Assembly: GCF_014197615.1 (NCBI RefSeq)
Contig: NZ_JACIFY010000001.1
Span: forward strand, 310,001-374,000
Length of the DNA: 64,000 nt
Reading direction: 5' to 3'
Source of the DNA: Rhizobium esperanzae
GTDB lineage: Bacteria > Pseudomonadota > Alphaproteobacteria > Rhizobiales > Rhizobiaceae
Positions 38,601 through 47,007 of this stretch are shown here, in pieces. Each line of letters begins with the position of its first letter. Positions within the stretch are counted from its first letter, which is position 1. The notes beneath the pieces were generated by a model. It ran no database searches. It saw nothing but the letters and a program-made list of their open reading frames with translations, and was not told the DNA's origin. The position numbers and the translations under genes are program-made.

Positions 38601-39098
38601 CGATGGAAGAAGCGCTGTATCGAGGGCGATATCCTCCGCTTCAATGTCCGAAACGGCGATGCGGCCGCGGAAAAGCTGCAGCGGATCGAGCCCGAGGCGC
38701 ACCGAACCCGTCGTCGACAGGTGCTGACCGCTCTCCCGGTCGATCATGTTGACGTTGCGCGCCTCCAGCGCCAGCCGGAAATCCGAGGTGAAGCGGATGA
38801 CGGTGGAGCCGACCTCGGCGCGGTAGCGCGGTCCGGCCACGCCGTTCAGCGCTGCCTGCGCCTGCTGCGACAGCGGCTTGTCGAACATGCCGCTCTCGAC
38901 GGTGAAGACGATGGCAGCGAGAATAAGCAGAATCAGTCCCAGAAATCCCGAGGTCAGCTTCGCCGTGCGCCGCATTGGCGAACGCGGCGGCGGGCAATGG
39001 ACGATGATCGGATCCTCGGCCTGAGCGGACGGCAAGCGGTCCAGCGCAACGATATCCTTCTTGCGAAACGTGACCTTTTCGCCGCGGATGGCTGACAT
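35700..39098 (-). CDS. Large AsmA-like (YhdP/TamB-type) envelope protein
   Basis: The 1132-residue protein has a cytoplasmic N-terminus, one transmembrane helix near residues 50-68 (LTSGFLGLILLILAAIVFTVESG) and a very long periplasmic part of repetitive beta-strand sequence ending in an AsmA_2-type C-terminal region (GQVSLRGDKLQALNFSAV-like, then GMVGIENGVLRGDQIGATFQGVVRDRKGNMDMTGTFMPAYGLNRLF...IGITFKLTGKFDQPNLQINPLSIIAPGVFRQIFEF). Such proteins form lipid-transfer bridges between the two membranes. The exact lipid cargo is not readable. Sequence is uninterrupted. Confidence 0.88.
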   Translation of the reverse strand: MSAIRGEKVTFRKKDIVALDRLPSAQAEDPIIVHCPPPRSPMRRTAKLTSGFLGLILLILAAIVFTVESGMFDKPLSQQAQAALNGVAGPRYRAEVGSTVIRFTSDFRLALEARNVNMIDRESGQHLSTTGSVRLGLDPLQLFRGRIAVSDIEAEDIALDTALLPSGNPIKLDDLRIDAMPAAMERIFSQFDMFDSIVTRGSTNSVRISGINIKLADTANGPLSLVIDNLVFAHAGPSSLQLSGEVALNGEVAELDVLAEKEDRHVSKVVATLKHADLTPFALKRNDQGVIRQGLNAFADLTVSASRARDGVQPALAATVDIGSGLIYADGDAQELSGGQINLVYDFDKQTLEIARSNARFGATTVPINGALIDLDKLDPQAGKGFGIDLLVSGGTAAPGGSGEQPLSFDIQATGRYMVSGREFLFPNMTVSSPLGALYGALHIKLGDKSPEISFAGQSAQLQTTAIKQLWPFWMAPKVRTWVHGNLFGGTVTNAAISVFIPFGRLDEAAGGRGLKLDANQIRIGFDIAGARMNVAGEIPPIRDTSAHFDLTGPVATIAIKSGASYFPSGRSVVLGQGTFIMPATYDKPLMADIDLAVSGAADAVGELLTYRPIRVLQRAGFAPDDFKGRIEAHVKAHFGLLSSQNPPPAEWAAEMKLTDIDLAKPFSGRTISNLNGTLNGNPKQITLDAKAQIDGVPADIDLAEPVEASDSAKRQRVISATLSEDQRNKLIPGLSGIIGGSVKMVLTRIDDDRQDVQLDLTKSQLDLPWIGWSKGSGIAATAEFETSGPVDNTEIKNFRLKGDGFGATGSLNVGKAGLISADFDSVKLSSLDDFALSVKRSKGNFDVSVSGDSADARPVIARLKSGSGGDDEGDAGDTGVSVRARLKNVIGFNDEKIGNFQAQVSLRGDKLQALNFSAVTDSGEAVVSQMKDGGVINITSGDAGAVSRFADLYQHMQGGLLNLAIRLSPQGGWDGSLDVRRFAIVNEQRLRSIVSTPVGNEQRSLNEAVKRDIDTSSQRFQRGFARVVSRNGMVGIENGVLRGDQIGATFQGVVRDRKGNMDMTGTFMPAYGLNRLFAELPLIGVILGNGSDRGLIGITFKLTGKFDQPNLQINPLSIIAPGVFRQIFEFQ

Positions 39099-39223
39099 GC
39101 GCCTTCGGGCTCTCCCTTAAGTGAAGAATTGAACCCGGCAATGCTGGACGGGTTTCCATCCACTATATAATTCGGGGAGAGACAGTGTCATCCACAAACC
39201 CGGCAAAAGAAAGGTTTTCCCAA

Positions 39224-39697
39224 ATGGCGGTTCCCGGCATCGGCGCCACGGCTCCTGATTTCAACCTTCCCCGCGATGGCGGCGGCCGCGTCTCGCTGGC
39301 CGAATTCCAGGGCAGGCCGCTCGTCCTGTTCTTCTACCCCAAGGACGACACGACTGGCTGCACCGCCGAATCACTGGCTTTCACCGCATTGGCAAGCGAG
39401 TTCGAGGCGGCTGGTGCCGCCGTCATCGGCATGTCGCCCGATTCGGCCGCCTGCCACGACAAGTTCATCAGGAAGCACCGTCTTTCGGTGGCGCTGGCCT
39501 CGGACGAGGAAAAGACCACGCTGCAGGCCTATGGCGTCTGGAAGGAAAAGAGCATGTACGGCCGCAACTTCATGGGCGTCGAGCGCACTACCTTCCTGAT
39601 CCGCCAGGACGGCACGATCGCCACCATCTGGCAGAAGGTGAAGGTGCAGGGCCATGCCGAAACCGTGCTCGAGGCCGTGCGGAATCTGGCGGCGTGA
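39224..39697 (+). CDS. bcp: Peroxiredoxin of the BCP/PrxQ subfamily
   Basis: The 157-residue thiol peroxidase reduces hydroperoxides. The peroxidatic Cys46 is in FFYPKDDTTGCTAESLAF. The resolving Cys that many BCPs have five residues later is absent; Cys77 (DSAACHDKF) is the only other cysteine and could form the disulfide, as in the other PrxQ type. The end GTIATIWQKVKVQGHAETVLEAVR is typical. Start at the ATG at 39224 (MAVPGIGATAPDF). The next gene overlaps its stop. Confidence 0.9.
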   Translation: MAVPGIGATAPDFNLPRDGGGRVSLAEFQGRPLVLFFYPKDDTTGCTAESLAFTALASEFEAAGAAVIGMSPDSAACHDKFIRKHRLSVALASDEEKTTLQAYGVWKEKSMYGRNFMGVERTTFLIRQDGTIATIWQKVKVQGHAETVLEAVRNLAA

Positions 39698-40521
39698 CCG
39701 GCAACCTGAGGATAACGTCGCTGCGTGGCGGCGCCATCGATGCCATCCGCTCCGCCGATCTCGACCGCAAGACGGCGCTTGCGCAGGAGAGCGCCACCCG
39801 CTGGTTCGAACGCCGGGTGTCGTTGCGCTCGCCACTCGATGCCGCATTGCCGGACAGGCCCGGCCGTCCTGAAAAGCCGGTTCTGACGCCGCCGACCCAG
39901 GTGGAGAAACGTTCGCTGCATACGCTGAAAGGCCGGATCGCCCTGCTCCATGCCATCGCCCATATCGAGCTCAACGCCGTCGATCTGGCGCTCGATATCG
40001 TCGCGCGTTTCGCAACCGAACAGGTGCCGAATTCCTTCTTCGACGGCTGGATGCAGGTTGCCTTCGAGGAGGCGAAACATTTCCGCCTGGTCCGCGCCCG
40101 CCTCAACGATCTCGGCGCCGATTACGGCGATCTTCCCGCCCATGACGGGCTGTGGCAGGCCGCCCATTCGACGCGCAACGACCTCACGGCAAGGCTCGCC
40201 GTCGTGCCGCTGATTCTCGAAGCCCGCGGCCTCGACGTCACGCCGTCGCTGCAGGCAAAGATGCGCCAGACCGGCGATCTCGAAAGTGCTGCCGTCCTCG
40301 ACGTCATCTATAACGACGAGAAAGGCCATGTGGCCGTCGGCGCGAAATGGTTCCGATTCCTCTGCGCGCGGGAAAAGCGCGACCCGGCAAAGGCCTTTCA
40401 GGAACTGGTGCGCGCCAATTTCCGCGGGCCGCTGAAGCCGCCTTTCAATGATCTCGCCCGCGCCGAAGCCGGACTGACGCCGTCCTTCTATCGCTCGCTG
40501 GCATCGATCAGCCACGCGTGA
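39694..40521 (+). CDS. Ferritin-like domain protein (DUF455)
   Basis: The 275-residue protein has a four-helix ferritin-like bundle with carboxylate/His ligands in HAIAHIELNAVDLALDIVARF, FFDGWMQVAFEEAKHFRLVRARL and VLDVIYNDEKGHVAVGAKWF, the three-repeat E/H pattern of the DUF455 family. A di-iron centre is likely; substrate is unknown. Its GTG start overlaps the peroxiredoxin stop (GTGA at 39694-39697), so the two are translationally coupled and may share an oxidative-stress role. Confidence 0.87.
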   Translation: MTGNLRITSLRGGAIDAIRSADLDRKTALAQESATRWFERRVSLRSPLDAALPDRPGRPEKPVLTPPTQVEKRSLHTLKGRIALLHAIAHIELNAVDLALDIVARFATEQVPNSFFDGWMQVAFEEAKHFRLVRARLNDLGADYGDLPAHDGLWQAAHSTRNDLTARLAVVPLILEARGLDVTPSLQAKMRQTGDLESAAVLDVIYNDEKGHVAVGAKWFRFLCAREKRDPAKAFQELVRANFRGPLKPPFNDLARAEAGLTPSFYRSLASISHA

Positions 40522-40626
40522 AGTATCTGAAATTTATGATCCGATGCCGGCAGGGAAAGCATTCGTTAACCATAACCGTGTCTAATTTTCCGAAAGAGGC
40601 CTAGCGCATCAATCGGGAGAGCCTGC

Positions 40627-41940
40627 GTGAACAGCGGACATCAGCACCGGATATTCGGCAGGCGGGCGCAGGAACATATCCTGATCCTGGCAAGCGGCAA
40701 CAAGGTCCGCCACATGACGGTCCGGCCGTGGATGGCAGCGGTGGCCTTCTGCTTCGTCGGCGTCTTTTCGATCGGCTACCTGCTGGCCACGTCCTATCTC
40801 GTGCTGCGCGACGATCTGATCGGCGCCACCATGGCGCGGCAAGCCCGCATGCAGCACGATTATGAAGATCGCATCGCCGCCCTTCGCGCTCAGGTCGATC
40901 GCATCACCTCCCGCCAGCTTCTCGACCAGCAGGTGGTCGAAGACAAGGTCGACAAGCTGATGGAGCAGCAAATGGCGCTGACCTCGCGCCACGGCAAGCT
41001 CGACAATCTGCTCGACCGGGCCGAAAGCTCCGGCCTGACGGAAAAGGACGGCGCCCCGCCTGCCCCATCTTCCCCCGTGCAGTCCTATGCTCCCGATATC
41101 AAGGACAAGCGCGCTTCGCTTGGCGGTATCGAGGCAATCGAGAAACAGCTGGCGAGCGGCGCGCCCGCCGATGCGACGCCCGACAACTCGACGCTTGCCT
41201 ATGTGCCGTCCGCCGAAACCGTCGGCGATCGCGCCGACCGCATCTTCTCCAACGTGACGCTGTCGCTGAAGGGGGTCGAACAGGACCAGCGCAACCGCGT
41301 CGAGCAGTTGACCAGCGATGCCGGCAATGCCGCCAATGCCATTGCGACAGTGCTGACCCGCTTCAAAATCCCGACGCCGGCAGAGACCGCTGCCGAGAAA
41401 GACGACGACGCCGTCGGCGGCCCATATGTCGAGCCGGAAAGCAACGACGACTTCAACAATTCGCTGGTGGCGCTCGACAGCGCGCTGACGCGGCTCGAAG
41501 CGGTGCGCAGCACTGCCGAATCCCTGCCCTTCCGCAATCCCGCCATCGGCAAGGAAGTGACCAGCCCCTTCGGCAATCGCCGTGATCCGTTCCTCGGCCG
41601 CCTGGCGCTCCATTCCGGCATCGATTTCCGCTTTGCTCCGGGCGAGAGGATCCGCCCGACGGCGCCCGGCAAGGTGATTGCGGCCGGCTGGACCGGCGGC
41701 TACGGCAACATGGTCGAAGTCGATCATGGCAACGGCATCTCGACGCGCTACGGGCATATGTCGGAGGTTCTGGTCAAGGTCGGCGACACGGTCGATCGCA
41801 ATGACGTCATCGGCCTTGCCGGCAGCACCGGCCGCTCGACGGGGACGCATCTGCACTATGAAGTGCGCCAGGACGGCCACGCCGTCGATCCAGTATATTT
41901 CATGAATGCGGGCCTTAAACTCGCCACCTATATCAAGTAA
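40627..41940 (+). CDS. M23-family metallopeptidase with coiled coil
   Basis: The 437-residue protein has an N-terminal transmembrane segment (AAVAFCFVGVFSIGYLLATSYLVL), a long coiled coil (about residues 75-125), a low-complexity region and a C-terminal peptidase M23/LytM domain. Zinc ligands are visible: H329-x3-D333 in HSGIDFRFAPG and H408-x-H410 in HLHYEVRQDG. It is likely a cell-wall endopeptidase or a regulator such as EnvC-type. The start codon is GTG (MNSGHQHRIFG) with GGGAGA ahead. It lies alone. Confidence 0.9.
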   Translation: MNSGHQHRIFGRRAQEHILILASGNKVRHMTVRPWMAAVAFCFVGVFSIGYLLATSYLVLRDDLIGATMARQARMQHDYEDRIAALRAQVDRITSRQLLDQQVVEDKVDKLMEQQMALTSRHGKLDNLLDRAESSGLTEKDGAPPAPSSPVQSYAPDIKDKRASLGGIEAIEKQLASGAPADATPDNSTLAYVPSAETVGDRADRIFSNVTLSLKGVEQDQRNRVEQLTSDAGNAANAIATVLTRFKIPTPAETAAEKDDDAVGGPYVEPESNDDFNNSLVALDSALTRLEAVRSTAESLPFRNPAIGKEVTSPFGNRRDPFLGRLALHSGIDFRFAPGERIRPTAPGKVIAAGWTGGYGNMVEVDHGNGISTRYGHMSEVLVKVGDTVDRNDVIGLAGSTGRSTGTHLHYEVRQDGHAVDPVYFMNAGLKLATYIK

Positions 41941-42097
41941 CAGCCATCAGGTAACCATCGCTTCACTCTGCACGGGGTGCGGCCTCTCTATTTCTTGACT
42001 TGCCGGCCATTCGGGGTTATGTCGCGCTGCATTGCGGCATGCAATCCCGCCGACTCGTTCAGAGCTCGGCCGAACCGGAACGGAAACAGTTTTCCCT

Positions 42098-43615
42098 TTG
42101 ACGACATTCGCTGACCTTGGCTTGAGCCAAAAAGTGCTATCCGCTGTTACCGATGCGGGCTACACGATACCCACGCCTATTCAGGCGGGAGCCATTCCGT
42201 TTGCGCTCGAGCGCCGCGATATTTGCGGCATCGCGCAGACGGGCACCGGCAAGACGGCATCCTTCGTTCTGCCGATGCTGTCGCTTCTGGAAAAGGGCCG
42301 CGCCCGCGCCCGCATGCCGCGCACGCTGATTCTCGAGCCGACGCGCGAACTCGCCGCCCAGGTCGCCGAGAATTTCGAAAAATATGGCAAGAACCACCGC
42401 CTCAACGTCGCCCTTCTGATCGGCGGCGTTTCCTTCGAGGACCAGGATCGCAAGCTCGAGCGCGGCGCCGACGTGCTGATCTGCACACCCGGCCGCCTGC
42501 TCGACCATTTCGAGCGCGGCAAGCTGCTGATGAGCGGCGTCGAGATCCTCGTGATCGATGAGGCCGACCGCATGCTCGACATGGGATTCATTCCCGATAT
42601 CGAGCGCATCGCCAAGATGATCCCGTTCACCCGCCAGACGCTGTTCTTCTCGGCAACCATGCCGCCGGAGATCCAGAAGCTCGCAGACCGCTTCCTGCAG
42701 AATCCCGAGCGCATCGAGGTGGCAAAGCCCGCGTCGGCCGCAAAGACCGTGACCCAGCGCTTCGTCGCTTCGCACGGCAAGGATTACGAGAAGCGCGCGG
42801 TTCTGCGTGAACTCGTCCGCGCCCAGACCGAACTCAAGAACGCCATCGTCTTCTGCAACCGCAAGAAGGACGTTGCCGATCTCTTCCGGTCGCTGGAGCG
42901 CCACGGCTTCTCCGTCGGCGCACTGCATGGCGACATGGACCAGCGCTCCCGCACGACCACGCTGCAGAGCTTCCGCGACGGCAATCTCCAACTGCTGGTT
43001 GCATCAGACGTCGCAGCACGCGGTCTCGACATTCCCGATGTCAGCCACGTCTTCAATTTCGATGTGCCGATCCATTCCGAGGATTACGTCCATCGCATTG
43101 GCCGCACCGGCCGTGCCGGCCGCTCCGGCGCCGCTTTCACGCTCGTCACCAAGCGCGACACCAAATTCGTCGATGCGATCGAAAAGCTGATCGGCGAAAA
43201 GATCGAATGGCTGAACGGCGATGTCAATTCCCTGCCGCCGGCAGAAGAAAGCGCCGACAGCGAGCGCCCGCGGCGCAACAGCCGCGAGCGTGGCGCAAAG
43301 GGTGAACGAGGCGACAGGGATCGCGGACGCGGGCGCGGCAATCGCAGCGCAGCGGGTCATAAATCTGATAACGACATACAGGATAATGACGTCCAAGTGA
43401 TCCAGGCAGCACCAGTAAAGGCCGACATCGTGAAGCACGAGCGCAAAGCAGAGCAGAAGCCGCAAAACAATGCGCGCAACAGCCGGCCTTATCCGGCAAA
43501 CGACGACAGCCGCGACCGCCGCCGCCATCGCGACCATGATGACGGCCCGACCCCGGTCGGCTTCGGCGACGATATCCCCGCTTTCATGCTGATTGCCGGC
43601 AGCGCCAAGGTTTGA
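42098..43615 (+). CDS. DEAD-box RNA helicase
   Basis: The 505-residue ATP-dependent helicase unwinds RNA, probably in ribosome assembly or mRNA decay. Walker A AQTGTGKT is at residues 46-53, DEAD at 154-157, SAT in LFFSATMPPEIQKL, and the C-terminal HRIGRTGRAGRSG. A basic, low-complexity RG/NR-rich tail follows. The start is uncertain: I use the TTG at 42098, giving MTTFADLGLSQKVLSAV, which is how relatives begin; the frame is open to 42032. It overlaps the NUDIX reading frame region slightly. Confidence 0.88.
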   Translation: MTTFADLGLSQKVLSAVTDAGYTIPTPIQAGAIPFALERRDICGIAQTGTGKTASFVLPMLSLLEKGRARARMPRTLILEPTRELAAQVAENFEKYGKNHRLNVALLIGGVSFEDQDRKLERGADVLICTPGRLLDHFERGKLLMSGVEILVIDEADRMLDMGFIPDIERIAKMIPFTRQTLFFSATMPPEIQKLADRFLQNPERIEVAKPASAAKTVTQRFVASHGKDYEKRAVLRELVRAQTELKNAIVFCNRKKDVADLFRSLERHGFSVGALHGDMDQRSRTTTLQSFRDGNLQLLVASDVAARGLDIPDVSHVFNFDVPIHSEDYVHRIGRTGRAGRSGAAFTLVTKRDTKFVDAIEKLIGEKIEWLNGDVNSLPPAEESADSERPRRNSRERGAKGERGDRDRGRGRGNRSAAGHKSDNDIQDNDVQVIQAAPVKADIVKHERKAEQKPQNNARNSRPYPANDDSRDRRRHRDHDDGPTPVGFGDDIPAFMLIAGSAKV

Positions 43616-43623
43616 GCCTTGCC

Positions 43624-44049
43624 ATGGCCAGGCCCGGTCTCGATTTTCCGGGCTTCGGCGTCGGCCTGGTGATTCTGCGCGACGCCAGGATCCTTCTCTA
43701 CAAGCGCATGCGCCCGCCTGAAGCCGGCTACTGGAATATCGTCGGCGGCAAGGTCGATCATATGGAGCCGGCCGAGCAAGCCGCGCGCCGCGAGGCCGAA
43801 GAAGAAACCGGCCTCAAGATCGGCCGCATCGAGCGCATCGGCATGACCGAGCAGATCATCGATACCGACCGCCAGCACTGGATTTCACTTCTCTATCTCG
43901 CCCGCGATGTAGAGGGTGAGCCGCAATTGACCGAACCGGACAAGCTTTCGGATTTCGGCTGGTTCCCCCTGACCGATTTGCCAGAACCGCTGTCGGCCTT
44001 CACCAGGGCGGCGATCGCAGCCCTGCCACCGGGTGGACGAGACGAATAG
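43624..44049 (+). CDS. NUDIX hydrolase
   Basis: The 141-residue pyrophosphohydrolase carries a complete Nudix box, G-x5-E-x7-REAEEETGL, beginning GGKVDHMEPAEQAARREAEEETG. It cleaves X-linked nucleoside diphosphates; the substrate is unknown. Start at the ATG at 43624 (MARPGLDFPGFGVGLVIL), nine bases after the helicase stop; an in-frame TTG at 43612 is possible. It may be transcribed with the helicase gene. Confidence 0.88.
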   Translation: MARPGLDFPGFGVGLVILRDARILLYKRMRPPEAGYWNIVGGKVDHMEPAEQAARREAEEETGLKIGRIERIGMTEQIIDTDRQHWISLLYLARDVEGEPQLTEPDKLSDFGWFPLTDLPEPLSAFTRAAIAALPPGGRDE

Positions 44050-44367
44050 TTATTCGGCGCGAAGCGACGCCTCATAGGCAAGCCGCACCCATTTCGCCAT
44101 CAGATCGGGATCGTCATAAGCCTCGTCGGGGATCGACCAGTAGGGCATTTTAACCGGCTTGCCCTTCTTTCCCTCGTAGCTCCACTGCGTGGCGCCGGCG
44201 GCGGCAAATTCCGGGGCGCTCGTCTCGTCCGCCTTCAGCAGCATCTCGTCACGCACTTCGAGCGCGATGATGCGCCCGAGATGATAGATGCCCTTGCCGC
44301 CGAACATGCGCTTGACCGTGACGGGGCCGAGCCCCTGAAACATTTCCTCGATCCCGGCATTGTCCAT
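44050..44367 (-). CDS. TfoX/Sxy N-terminal domain protein
   Basis: The 105-residue protein is a stand-alone TfoX_N domain: MFQGLGPVTVKRMFGGKGIYHLGRIIALEVRDEMLLKADE, then KMPYWSIPDEAYDDPDLMAKWV. In gammaproteobacteria the domain appears in the competence regulator Sxy; in rhizobia single-domain proteins are uncharacterised. Its stop is directly beside the stop of the convergent NUDIX gene. It may form a unit with the flavin reductase gene upstream. Confidence 0.9.
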   Translation of the reverse strand: MDNAGIEEMFQGLGPVTVKRMFGGKGIYHLGRIIALEVRDEMLLKADETSAPEFAAAGATQWSYEGKKGKPVKMPYWSIPDEAYDDPDLMAKWVRLAYEASLRAE

Positions 44368-44401
44368 GCTCTATTCCCTTGAAATCCTGTCGCCGCTCAA
44401 A

Positions 44402-44896
44402 TCACAGCGCGTGATAATCCCGGTTCATATAGAGGAGCGCCGGGTGCTTTTCGCTGAAGCGGACGGCAGCGACCTCGCCGAAAATGACGTTATGCGTCGG
44501 CATTTCCTTGATGTCGGTCACCCGGCAATCGAAGGCGGCAAGCGCATCGGCAAGCACCGGCGCGCCGGTAACCAGCGTCTCGAAACGGGCGCTGCCGAAA
44601 CGGGCATCATCGGCAAGCGCCGTGCGCCCGGAAAAAGCGTCGGCAACGCCCTGATGATGGGCGCCGAGCGTGTTGAGCACGAAGATGCCGCTGCGGAAAA
44701 AGATCTCGTTCTTCGGATTGGTGTTGTTGAGGCAGATCAGCACAGAGGCGGGATTGTCGGAGACCGAGCAGGCGGCGGTGATGGTGACACCGCGGCGCAT
44801 GCCTTCCATCGCCGTCGTCACGAGTTGCACATGGCCGGCATAACGGCTCATGGCATCGCGATAAAGGCCAGGGTCGATATGCTGCCTGTTCAACAC
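44402..44896 (-). CDS. Flavin reductase family protein (FMN-binding)
   Basis: The 164-residue protein belongs to the flavin reductase-like fold: DAMSRYAGHVQLVTTAMEGMRRGVTITAACSVSDNPASVLICLNNTNPKNEIFFRSGIFVLNTL, then GAPVLADALAAFDCRV and the terminal HNVIFGEVAAVRFSE. Members pass reduced FMN/FAD to partner monooxygenases, such as RutF/HpaC types. No monooxygenase is nearby, so the partner is unknown. The start is a GTG; a TTG one codon later is equally possible. Confidence 0.87.
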   Translation of the reverse strand: MLNRQHIDPGLYRDAMSRYAGHVQLVTTAMEGMRRGVTITAACSVSDNPASVLICLNNTNPKNEIFFRSGIFVLNTLGAHHQGVADAFSGRTALADDARFGSARFETLVTGAPVLADALAAFDCRVTDIKEMPTHNVIFGEVAAVRFSEKHPALLYMNRDYHAL

Positions 44897-44926
44897 CTGC
44901 TTCTCCCTTGCGCGCTCTTCTGTCTA

Positions 44927-44975
44927 CTGCATAGTTCCCTCAATCGGCATCGTCTAAACGACGAAAACTATGCAG
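44927..44975. promoter_or_regulatory. Inverted repeat in the divergent promoter region
   Basis: CTGCATAGTT (44927-44936) and AACTATGCAG (44966-44975) are exact inverted copies 29 bases apart. They lie in the 286-base gap between the flavin reductase and the binding-protein gene. This may be a two-site operator; no regulator can be named. Nothing coding is seen in the rest of the gap. Confidence 0.5.
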
Positions 44976-45182
44976 CAATCGAAAGTGCTACAGCCTTTTC
45001 TGCGCATCCGAAAAGAAGCGCGTCGCTGCCGTTCGACTTGCTATCGCGCCAATATGGCGAGCATCGGTTACCTTTTCTACAATAGGACCGGTGAAAAGCG
45101 TCGCGTTCCGCTTGTTTTTCTTTGACGATCGCGGCCTTGCGGATAAAAGGGCATGGACGATGGCTAGGGATCTCCGCCTTTC

Positions 45183-46265
45183 ATGATCAACCTGCGAGGG
45201 ATAGCAGCCTTTCTGGTGCTGCTGGGAGCGGCGGCGCAAGGCCATGCGGCCGGCGTGACGATCGGCATCGTTGCCCCTCAGAACGGCCCGCTCGCTTTGC
45301 TGGGCAACCAGATTGCCGCCGGCGGCGGTTTCGAGATCCAGCAATCCGGAAATACGCTCGTCGCCGTCAACGAGACCTGTGAGGACAATAGCGGTGCGGC
45401 GGTTGCCGATGCGCTCGTCAATGCCAAGGTGCAGATCGCAATCGGCTTTCTCTGCAGCGAGACGCTGGAAGGCGCGCTGCCGAAGCTGAAGGACGCCGGC
45501 ATCCCCGCCATCACCGTCTCGGTACGCTCCCGCATCCTGATGGAGGATGCCCTGAAAAACGGCTGGCCGCTCTTCCGCCTGGCGCCCGCCGACGGCACCG
45601 AGGCGGCAAAGATCATCGAAGTGATCCTCAAGGACTGGGCGGCCGATCCGATCGCGCTGATCGAGGACGGCACCATCCATGGCCGCGAACTGACGGAAGC
45701 GGTGCGCAATGCGCTGGAGCAGAACGGCCTGAAGCCGGTCTTTACCGACACCTACCGGCCGGGACAGGAGCAGCAGATCGCCCTTGTCCGCCGCCTGAAA
45801 CGGGCTGGCGCCACCCGGGTCTTCATCGGCGGCGACCGCAACGATGTCGCCGTCATCGCCCGCGACGCCAAGGCGGAAAACATCCCGCTGTCCATTCTCG
45901 GCGGTGACGCCATGCGCGCCGCCGACCAGCCGCTGCCGCTGAATACGGGTGTGCGCGCCGTCGCTCTGCCGGAATACGCCCTGCTTCAGGAGGGCGCAGC
46001 CGCGGCCGAGACGCTGCGCGCCAAAGGCATCGAGCCGGAAGGTTATGTCCTGCCGTCGCTGGCTGCGGCACGCATTGCCGGCCAGGCCGTTGAAGCCGCC
46101 GCTCAAGCGGGCAAGCCCTTGCAGGAGACGCTTCTCGGCACGACATTCCAGACGCCTGTCGGCGCTGTGACCTTCAACGGAACGCATGAGCTTTCGCAAA
46201 ATCCCTACCGCCTGCTCGAATGGCGGGGCAACGGCTTTTTCCCACCCGGCGCGCCGACGCAATAA
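45183..46265 (+). CDS. ABC-type branched-chain amino acid substrate-binding protein
   Basis: The 360-residue periplasmic protein has a signal peptide (MINLRGIAAFLVLLGAAAQGHA) and the Leu/Ile/Val-binding fold: VTIGIVAPQNGPLALLGNQIAAGGGFEIQQ, VQIAIGFLCSETLEGALPKL, IPAITVSVRS and LPSLAAARIAGQAVEAAAQ. No permease or ATPase genes are adjacent, so it is an orphan binding protein that may serve a transporter elsewhere or a sensor. The ligand is not predictable from sequence. Confidence 0.85.
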   Translation: MINLRGIAAFLVLLGAAAQGHAAGVTIGIVAPQNGPLALLGNQIAAGGGFEIQQSGNTLVAVNETCEDNSGAAVADALVNAKVQIAIGFLCSETLEGALPKLKDAGIPAITVSVRSRILMEDALKNGWPLFRLAPADGTEAAKIIEVILKDWAADPIALIEDGTIHGRELTEAVRNALEQNGLKPVFTDTYRPGQEQQIALVRRLKRAGATRVFIGGDRNDVAVIARDAKAENIPLSILGGDAMRAADQPLPLNTGVRAVALPEYALLQEGAAAAETLRAKGIEPEGYVLPSLAAARIAGQAVEAAAQAGKPLQETLLGTTFQTPVGAVTFNGTHELSQNPYRLLEWRGNGFFPPGAPTQ

Positions 46266-46329
46266 AGGGCGCGCCAGCCTTGAATCCGGCCGCCGCGGAC
46301 CAATGGCGGCCCATACGGAGTAAGACCTG

Positions 46330-47007
46330 ATGACGCTGCCCATTCGTATTGCCCCCTCCATCCTCGCGGCGGACTTCGCCAGGCTCGGCGAGGAGGTGCG
46401 CGACGTGACGGCCGCCGGCGCCGACTGGATCCATCTCGATGTGATGGACGGCCATTTCGTCCCGAACATCTCCTTCGGCCCTGACGTCATCAAGTCGCTG
46501 CGCTCCTATACCTCAGCCACGTTCGACTGCCACCTGATGATCTCGCCGGTCGACGACTATCTCGAAGCCTTCGCCAAGGCCGGCTGCGACCGCATCACCG
46601 TGCATGCCGAAGCCGGGCCGCATCTGCACCGCTCGCTGCAGACCATCCGCAATCTCGGCAAGAAGGTCGGGGTGACGATCAATCCGGCCACCCCGCTCAG
46701 CGCCATCGAGAACGTGCTCGACGATGTCGATCTCATCCTGATCATGTCGGTCAACCCGGGCTTCGGTGGGCAGAAATTCATTCCGGCGATGGCCGCCAAG
46801 ATCGCCGCGGCGAAATCACTGATCGGTGACAGGCCGATCGAACTTCAGGTCGACGGCGGCGTCACGGTGGAAACCGCCCCGGCGATCGCGCGCGCCGGCG
46901 GCAACGTCCTCGTCGCCGGCTCGGCAATTTTCAAGGGCGATACGGTCGAGGATTATCGCAAGACCGTCGCCGATCTGCGTCAGGCAGCCGAAGGGGCACG
47001 AAAATGA
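46330..47007 (+). CDS. rpe: Ribulose-phosphate 3-epimerase
   Basis: Rpe interconverts ribulose 5-phosphate and xylulose 5-phosphate in the pentose phosphate and Calvin cycles. The 225 residues have the TIM-barrel signature: [70 protein letters not shown] and [30 protein letters not shown]. Start at the ATG at 46330. The stop overlaps the next gene start by four bases (47004-47007). Confidence 0.96.
   Translation: MTLPIRIAPSILAADFARLGEEVRDVTAAGADWIHLDVMDGHFVPNISFGPDVIKSLRSYTSATFDCHLMISPVDDYLEAFAKAGCDRITVHAEAGPHLHRSLQTIRNLGKKVGVTINPATPLSAIENVLDDVDLILIMSVNPGFGGQKFIPAMAAKIAAAKSLIGDRPIELQVDGGVTVETAPAIARAGGNVLVAGSAIFKGDTVEDYRKTVADLRQAAEGARK

Noticed and set aside
36231..39095. A 954-codon open frame antisense to the AsmA-like gene
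   Set aside because: Shadow frame of low-complexity composition; the minus-strand product has a membrane helix and AsmA C-terminal motifs.
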